Positions 6,342 to 10,382 of a DNA stretch of 10,382 nucleotides are shown here, one piece after another (position 1 is the stretch's first letter; every line of letters begins with the position of its first letter). Source of the stretch: Dehalococcoidia bacterium. GTDB lineage: Bacteria > Chloroflexota > Dehalococcoidia > SZUA-161. The position numbers and the translations under genes are program-made. The notes under the pieces were generated by a model that worked only from the letters and a program-made list of their open reading frames with translations, ran no database searches and was not told the origin of the DNA. The DNA is taken from the NCBI GenBank assembly GCA_014859215.1, contig JACUUS010000075.1, positions 1 to 10,382 on the forward strand, given 5' to 3'.

Positions 6342-7862
6342 TTAACCTGTTTCGGCGTCGGTGGGGAAAATGCGTACCCGGCGGCGAGGTGCTTTACCCG
6401 TGCTCCTGGTGCTCAGGTTATACTTCAGGGCCAGCTGGTGCTGAAGACGCCTCACGAATGCGTTCTGGGGGCTAAGCTCCACGCTCTTTCCCGAGTGCCT
6501 TATCTCCTCGATCGCGTCTTCAGCTTCCCTGAGCGCGCCCGCCACCGAATCCGGCTCCTCATGGAGGCGGTATATATTGGCCAGTCCCTGCTCCATCTGC
6601 GAAACTCGGTCGCTCCTGATCACGTAAACCGGGATGCCCGCGTTTTCAGCGTCGCGCAGGAGCTGCGACTTTCTGCGGTACTGGCTCTTGGAGGTCATGA
6701 CCATATCCGCTTCATCGAGATTATTCACAATACGGGCCGGCACTCCCACTTTCCTGATTCCCTCTTCCAGGCGGGCACGATTGATCCCGTAGGGCAGAAT
6801 CTTCTTCGACCCGTTAACCCCGGCCGGCCGGGGCGCCGGTACCGTTTCTGTACCCGCATACGGCAGAGTCTTCTCTCTTTTCACAGCGCCATTTTCAAAC
6901 CAGCGTTCCTCGACGGGAATGAAATGCCCCCGAAGCAGGGCGTCTACCATCGCGGCGACATCCGGTTGAATGGCAACCCGTCCCCAGTTCTTGATCTCGA
7001 CGACAACATTGAAGGTAGGCGGGGCCTTGCGCTCAAGAATGGACTTCTGCGTGCCTCGACGTCTTGCTTCCTCATCGCTCAGGGTAACTGTCTGTATGCC
7101 TCCAATAAGGTCCGAGAGCGTGGGGTTCATCATCAGGTTGTCCAGCGTATTTCCGTGGGCCGTGCCGACAAGCTGGACGCCGCGTTCAGCTATGGTGCGT
7201 GCTGCCTGGGCCTCGAGCTCGGTGCCGATCTCATCGATCACAATTATTTTTGGCATGTGGTTCTCAACCGCTTCGATCATGACTGCGTGCTGCATAGCCG
7301 GAGTAGGGACCTGCATCCGCCGCGCGCGCCCGATCGCCGGGTGGGGGATATCCCCGTCACCTCCGATCTCATTCGACGTGTCCACAATAATGACCCGCTT
7401 TCGAAGGTCGTCCGCCAGGACGCGCGCGACTTCTCGAAGCATGGTAGTCTTACCTACGCCGGGGCGGCCGAGCAGAAGTATGCTGCGGCCGGACTCGATC
7501 AGGTCCGCTATGAGGTCGATGGACCCGAAGACGGCGCGCCCGACCCGGCACGATAATCCGACAATTCTCCCCTTCCTGTTGCGGATTGCGGATATTCGGT
7601 GAAGAGTCCGCTCTATCCCCGCGCGATTGTCGGCCCCAAATGCGCTTATCCTTCGCACGACGAACTCGATGTCCTCGATGGTGACTTCCTTGGAGCTGAG
7701 CACTGCTTCATTATTGAGATATCGTGCCTCAGGCTGCCGCCCCAGGTCCATCACCACTTCCATCAGTTCGCCACGGTTGCCGAACTCGCTCAGCGGTTCG
7801 GATATGTGCGGCGGCAAACTGTCGAGAAGGGCGTCCAGATCATCGGTGACTATCTTCTGCAT
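6342..7862 (-). CDS. Ycf45-type AAA ATPase with C-terminal R3H nucleic-acid-binding domain
   Basis: This is a predicted cytosolic P-loop ATPase that binds single-stranded nucleic acid; its cellular role is not established. In 506 aa (numbered from the ATG at 7862) I see an N-terminal SpoIIIAA/Ycf45-like region (about 1-110), Walker A LLGRPGVGKTT (130-140), a VDTSNEIGGDGDIPH loop (160-174) and Walker B IIVIDEIG (206-213). Then come a GTAHGNT sensor-like motif (233-239), a Pro/Gly-rich linker (about 333-352), and a second small alpha/beta domain (about 354-430). The C-terminal R3H domain (about 460-500) has the defining Arg-X3-His (Arg471, His475) and a basic end. A TTG at 7865 is possible, but GGAGG eight bases before the ATG favours 7862. 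That ribosome binding site overlaps the stop region of the preceding gene, so it belongs to the pdx operon. Related proteins occur in cyanobacteria, plastids and Chloroflexota; the AAA core resembles SpoIIIAA. Confidence 0.85.
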   Translation of the reverse strand: MQKIVTDDLDALLDSLPPHISEPLSEFGNRGELMEVVMDLGRQPEARYLNNEAVLSSKEVTIEDIEFVVRRISAFGADNRAGIERTLHRISAIRNRKGRIVGLSCRVGRAVFGSIDLIADLIESGRSILLLGRPGVGKTTMLREVARVLADDLRKRVIIVDTSNEIGGDGDIPHPAIGRARRMQVPTPAMQHAVMIEAVENHMPKIIVIDEIGTELEAQAARTIAERGVQLVGTAHGNTLDNLMMNPTLSDLIGGIQTVTLSDEEARRRGTQKSILERKAPPTFNVVVEIKNWGRVAIQPDVAAMVDALLRGHFIPVEERWFENGAVKREKTLPYAGTETVPAPRPAGVNGSKKILPYGINRARLEEGIRKVGVPARIVNNLDEADMVMTSKSQYRRKSQLLRDAENAGIPVYVIRSDRVSQMEQGLANIYRLHEEPDSVAGALREAEDAIEEIRHSGKSVELSPQNAFVRRLQHQLALKYNLSTRSTGKAPRRRVRIFPTDAETG

Positions 7863-7876
7863 CAACCCAACCTCCC

Positions 7877-8782
7877 CTAGGCTCGCAACGGCACCAATCG
7901 CGGGTCCCGCACACGGACCGCTGCCTGCTTGCTCAAACAGGCATACTCCACAACCTGTCGAAAGCCTTTGTACTCCAGTACCTGTCTAAGACCCGCCTGA
8001 TGGTCCTGCACGAAGCAAGAAACTGACTTCTTCCCGCCCGCAAACGCGAGGCAATGATCCACCAGGGGCTCGAGGTCGCCGGAAGCCTGCGCGCTTATCA
8101 GGCTGAAACGGGCGGAAGCCCCGGCAATACGCACCTTCAGGCAAGCGGTTATCTCTCCGTCCTCATCATGGACCAACCACTCCCTGGCGGGCCGCCTTTC
8201 ACGGCTTTCACACCATTCCTGGAAGGTGATCCCTTCAACATTGCGGACACGAAGCGGAACCGCCGCATTATACAGGCGGAAAAGCCCATACTCATCAGCA
8301 CTGGTCTTCGGTTTCAAAGCAAGAGAGGCATTCACCGGCGGGCTGTTAGAAGCGGCCTCAAACACATACTCAAATTCAGTGACGTATTGACCGAAACCGG
8401 CCTTCCTGGCGATCTCCAACCCCTGGCTTCCCGACTCAACTCGCAGGAACAGGCGTCCGCCCGGTGCCTCCTTGGGCGGACCCGCACCGTCCAGGAGGCT
8501 CTGGCAACAGTCCTCGCGTCCCGTGCCCATAAGCAGGCTTTCTATTTCCCATGCCGCAGGCCCGCGGCAGCTCCTGTATGAAACGAGGGCATCTATCAGC
8601 CCTCGATGGACGCACGCAAAGCTGCATTGCTTCATGCTGGAGGTCAGGCAGTTTCTTAGCAGAGGCAGCGCGGAGACCCCCTCGCCGCAAGTGCTTCCCC
8701 GGGGTCTGGCTACATCAACCGGGGACTTGCTGAGGAACAGCAGCAATGGAACAATGTCCGCCAGATGAATAGCTCGTATCAT
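7877..8782 (-). CDS. Uncharacterised protein, probable degenerate tandem GNAT-fold
   Basis: I do not recognise a characterised family. The 301-aa protein appears to contain two GNAT (acetyltransferase) -like halves. The first (about 1-142) ends in the typical strand-helix-strand RLFLRVESGSQGLEIARKAGF then a Tyr/Phe-rich strand (110-141). The second (about 160-287) has LYNAAVPLRVRNVEG (170-184), WLVHDEDGEITACLKVRI (202-219) and ends in LEYKGFRQVVEYACLSKQ (269-286), again the classic 'helix, GF, strand' finish. Neither half shows the R/Q-X2-G-X-G/A acetyl-CoA pyrophosphate loop, so catalysis is doubtful. Cysteines are frequent in the first half. GTG 8785 and ATG 8782 are both possible, but an AGG sits too close to the GTG, so I use the ATG. 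It lies 2-5 bp after pdxT and 14 bp before the R3H ATPase, hence in one operon with both. Confidence 0.6.
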   Translation of the reverse strand: MIRAIHLADIVPLLLFLSKSPVDVARPRGSTCGEGVSALPLLRNCLTSSMKQCSFACVHRGLIDALVSYRSCRGPAAWEIESLLMGTGREDCCQSLLDGAGPPKEAPGGRLFLRVESGSQGLEIARKAGFGQYVTEFEYVFEAASNSPPVNASLALKPKTSADEYGLFRLYNAAVPLRVRNVEGITFQEWCESRERRPAREWLVHDEDGEITACLKVRIAGASARFSLISAQASGDLEPLVDHCLAFAGGKKSVSCFVQDHQAGLRQVLEYKGFRQVVEYACLSKQAAVRVRDPRLVPLRA

Positions 8783-8787
8783 CACAC

Positions 8788-9384
8788 CTAAGCCGTCTTC
8801 GCTTTTCTCTTGCCGTCTACAATACTCAAGAAATAGCTGTGCAAGCGCAAATCGGTAGTGAGCTCAGGATGGAATGCCGTGACAACCAGGTTCCCTTCCC
8901 TGGCAGCCACGGGAACGCCGTCGGGCAATCTGGACAGCACTTCCACCCCGTTCCCCACCTTCTCAATCCAGGGCGCCCGTATGAAGATTGCGTGGAAAGG
9001 TCCGCCGCCGAGCGCCGGCACTTCCAGGTCAGCTTCAAAGCTGTCTACCTGCCGGCCGAATGCGTTTCGCCTTACTTCTATATCAATAGCGTTGAGAGTT
9101 TTCTGCGATGATCCGCTGACCTTCCTGGCCAGCAAGACCATCCCGGCGCACGTCCCTAAAACAGGCAGTCCCCCGGTTATCCGGCCTTTCACTGCCTGGG
9201 CGAGGCTGTCCTCCGTCATCAGCCTGGTAATCGTCGTGCTTTCGCCGCCGGGAATCACCAGGCCGGCCAACCCCGCCAGTTCACCCGAAACACGGACGGG
9301 CACAGCCTCAACATCCAGCTTCTCCAGGGCGGCTATGTGCTCCGCAAAACCTCCCTGCAGCGCCAGGACTCCTATTTTTCTCAT
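8788..9384 (-). CDS. pdxT: Pyridoxal 5'-phosphate synthase glutaminase subunit
   Basis: This class-I glutamine amidotransferase frees ammonia from glutamine and channels it to PdxS in the 12+12 PLP synthase complex. The 198 aa match the family. Motifs include IGVLALQGGFAEH (4-16), the oxyanion-loop PGGEST (45-50), nucleophile Cys79 in LGTCAGM (76-82), RRNAFGRQ (105-112) and the His172/Glu174 pair in FHPE. The ATG at 9384 comes nine bases after pdxS and lacks a clear Shine-Dalgarno, so translation probably depends on ribosomes finishing pdxS. The C-terminus ends in a short Lys-rich tail. The only plausible alternative would be a HisH-like amidotransferase, which the PdxT-specific N-terminus and the pdxS neighbour exclude. 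Confidence 0.96.
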   Translation of the reverse strand: MRKIGVLALQGGFAEHIAALEKLDVEAVPVRVSGELAGLAGLVIPGGESTTITRLMTEDSLAQAVKGRITGGLPVLGTCAGMVLLARKVSGSSQKTLNAIDIEVRRNAFGRQVDSFEADLEVPALGGGPFHAIFIRAPWIEKVGNGVEVLSRLPDGVPVAAREGNLVVTAFHPELTTDLRLHSYFLSIVDGKRKAKTA

Positions 9385-9393
9385 GTAAGGCTA

Positions 9394-10275
9394 CTACCAA
9401 CCGCGCGTGGAGAGCAACTCCTCTTGCGGGATCGCTTTTATCTCCAGCCCGGGCATGGCCGCCCCAATGTTTTTCGAGACCTCTGCTATAATTCCAGGGT
9501 CCCTGAAGTGGGTGGTGGCCCTTACAACAGCTTTAGCCATGCCGGGCGGGTCGGCGGACTTGAAGATCCCCGAACCCACGAATACCCCGTCAGCACCGAG
9601 CTGCATCATTAACGCTGCATCAGCGGGGGTGGCCACACCGCCCGCGGCGAAATTGACAACGGGAAGCTTCCCTGTCCTGTGGACCTCCAGGACCAACTCC
9701 AGCGGCGCACCCAGAGATTTCGCCTCAGACGGCACTTCCTCGGGCAGCATGGTCTTCAGCCTGCGGATGTCGTCCATGACGGCCCTCATGTGCCTGACCG
9801 CCTCGACGATGTTGCCTGTTCCGGCCTCGCCTTTCGTCCTGATCATGGCAGCCCCTTCGCCGATGCGCCTCAACGCTTCTCCAAGGTTACGGCACCCGCA
9901 AACGAAGGGGACCTTGAAATCGTGCTTATACACATGGTGGCTTTCATCGGCAGGAGTGAGCACCTCGGATTCGTCTATGTAGTCAACCCCCAGAGCCTCG
10001 AGGACCTGCGCTTCCACAAAATGCCCGATACGGCATTTCGCCATGACGGGAATACTCACCGCTTCCATTATCGCCAGAATCACGGCGGGATCTGCCATTC
10101 GGGCCACGCCGCCTGTTGCGCGAATATCTGCCGGAACGCGTTCCAGCGCCATGACTGCGCATGCCCCCGCGTCCTCCGCGATCCTGGCCTGTTCCACGGT
10201 CGTGACGTCCATGATCACGCCGCCTTTCAGCATCTGCGCCAGGCCGGTCTTAAGCGCCCAGGTACCTTTCTCCAT
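9394..10275 (-). CDS. pdxS: Pyridoxal 5'-phosphate synthase lyase subunit
   Basis: The lyase subunit builds PLP from ribose 5-phosphate, glyceraldehyde 3-phosphate and ammonia (the DXP-independent route). At 293 aa it is full length. The (beta/alpha)8 barrel shows Asp23 in IMDVTT, the first Schiff-base Lys80 in PVMAKCRIGH (76-85), and the second catalytic Lys148 in AAMIRTKGEAGTGN (142-155). It also has the phosphate-binding NFAAGGVATPADA and GVFVGSGIF motifs in the C-terminal half. These lysines correspond to Lys81 and Lys149 of the Bacillus enzyme. The ATG at 10275 has a full AAGGAGG (10286-10280) four bases upstream. The gene ends in two consecutive TAG codons (9396-9394 and 9393-9391). It is the first gene of the operon pdxS-pdxT-GNAT-like-R3H ATPase. 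Confidence 0.97.
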   Translation of the reverse strand: MEKGTWALKTGLAQMLKGGVIMDVTTVEQARIAEDAGACAVMALERVPADIRATGGVARMADPAVILAIMEAVSIPVMAKCRIGHFVEAQVLEALGVDYIDESEVLTPADESHHVYKHDFKVPFVCGCRNLGEALRRIGEGAAMIRTKGEAGTGNIVEAVRHMRAVMDDIRRLKTMLPEEVPSEAKSLGAPLELVLEVHRTGKLPVVNFAAGGVATPADAALMMQLGADGVFVGSGIFKSADPPGMAKAVVRATTHFRDPGIIAEVSKNIGAAMPGLEIKAIPQEELLSTRGW

Positions 10276-10325
10276 CCTGCCTCCTTGCCTCCGGGACCAG
10301 ATTACCTCGTAAGATCATTCAGTTT

Positions 10326-10354
10326 ATTTTACACTTGCACTCTGCTGTTGGCAA
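10326..10354 (-). promoter_or_regulatory. Candidate promoter of the pdxS operon
   Basis: On the minus strand TTGCCA (10354-10349, five of six) and TAAAAT (10331-10326, five of six) are spaced by exactly 17 bp. Transcription would begin near 10319, giving a leader of about 44 nt that contains the strong AAGGAGG ribosome binding site. I saw no PdxR-type direct repeats or obvious riboswitch fold in this short leader. Confidence 0.55.
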
Positions 10355-10382
10355 GAAAAGTCCGGTGCGCCTGCCCTCCCCG

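Noticed and set aside
6126..7556. A 476-codon open frame on the plus strand opposite tmk and the R3H ATPase
   Set aside because: It crosses the tmk start, the tmk promoter and most of the ATPase gene. The translation has no motif, and both minus-strand genes are unmistakable.

Overview
This window reads as ordinary, densely packed bacterial chromosome, GC-rich and without any insertion sequence, phage gene, CRISPR array, rRNA or tRNA that I can see. Eleven protein-coding genes fill almost everything. The mix (a pyridoxal 5'-phosphate synthase pair PdxS/PdxT, a Ycf45-type ATPase with an R3H domain upstream of thymidylate kinase, a pabB-pabA-pabC cassette, MntP) suggests a Gram-positive-like or Chloroflexota-type organism. 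My best guess is Chloroflexota, perhaps Dehalococcoidia-like. This rests on gene content only and is tentative.

Layout. (1) 7-1416, minus: a 14-TM drug/H+ antiporter-type MFS transporter, divergent from (2) mntP (1565-2125, plus), a manganese exporter. The 150-bp gap between them carries a -10 box hard against each start, so both may be made from leaderless mRNAs. An imperfect dyad exactly fills the spacer of the mntP promoter. (3) 2141-2563, minus: a small SRPBCC-fold (START-like) protein of unknown ligand, convergent with mntP. (4) 2564-2781: a divergent promoter region for the SRPBCC gene and the pab operon. It also holds a protein-like minus-strand stretch with no start codon. (5) 2782-5651, plus: pabB-pabA-pabC, with short spacing or overlap, turning chorismate into p-aminobenzoate for folate. 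The PIKGT motif in the first gene marks it as aminodeoxychorismate synthase rather than anthranilate synthase. (6) 5609-10275, minus: pdxS-pdxT-(GNAT-like)-(R3H/AAA ATPase), with gaps of 14 bp or less, followed after 85 bp by tmk, which has its own good promoter. tmk and pabC run into each other tail to tail and share 43 bp of coding sequence.

How they work together. PdxS/PdxT make PLP from ribose 5-phosphate, glyceraldehyde 3-phosphate and glutamine-derived ammonia. PabC is itself a PLP enzyme, and folate made from PabC's product supports thymidylate synthesis, whose product dTMP is phosphorylated by Tmk. The region therefore clusters cofactor and nucleotide metabolism, although tying these pathways by regulation is only inference. 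The two poorly understood members of the pdx operon, a degenerate double-GNAT-like protein and the R3H ATPase, are the parts most likely to hold something new. I did not find a clear undescribed defence, mobile or RNA system here.
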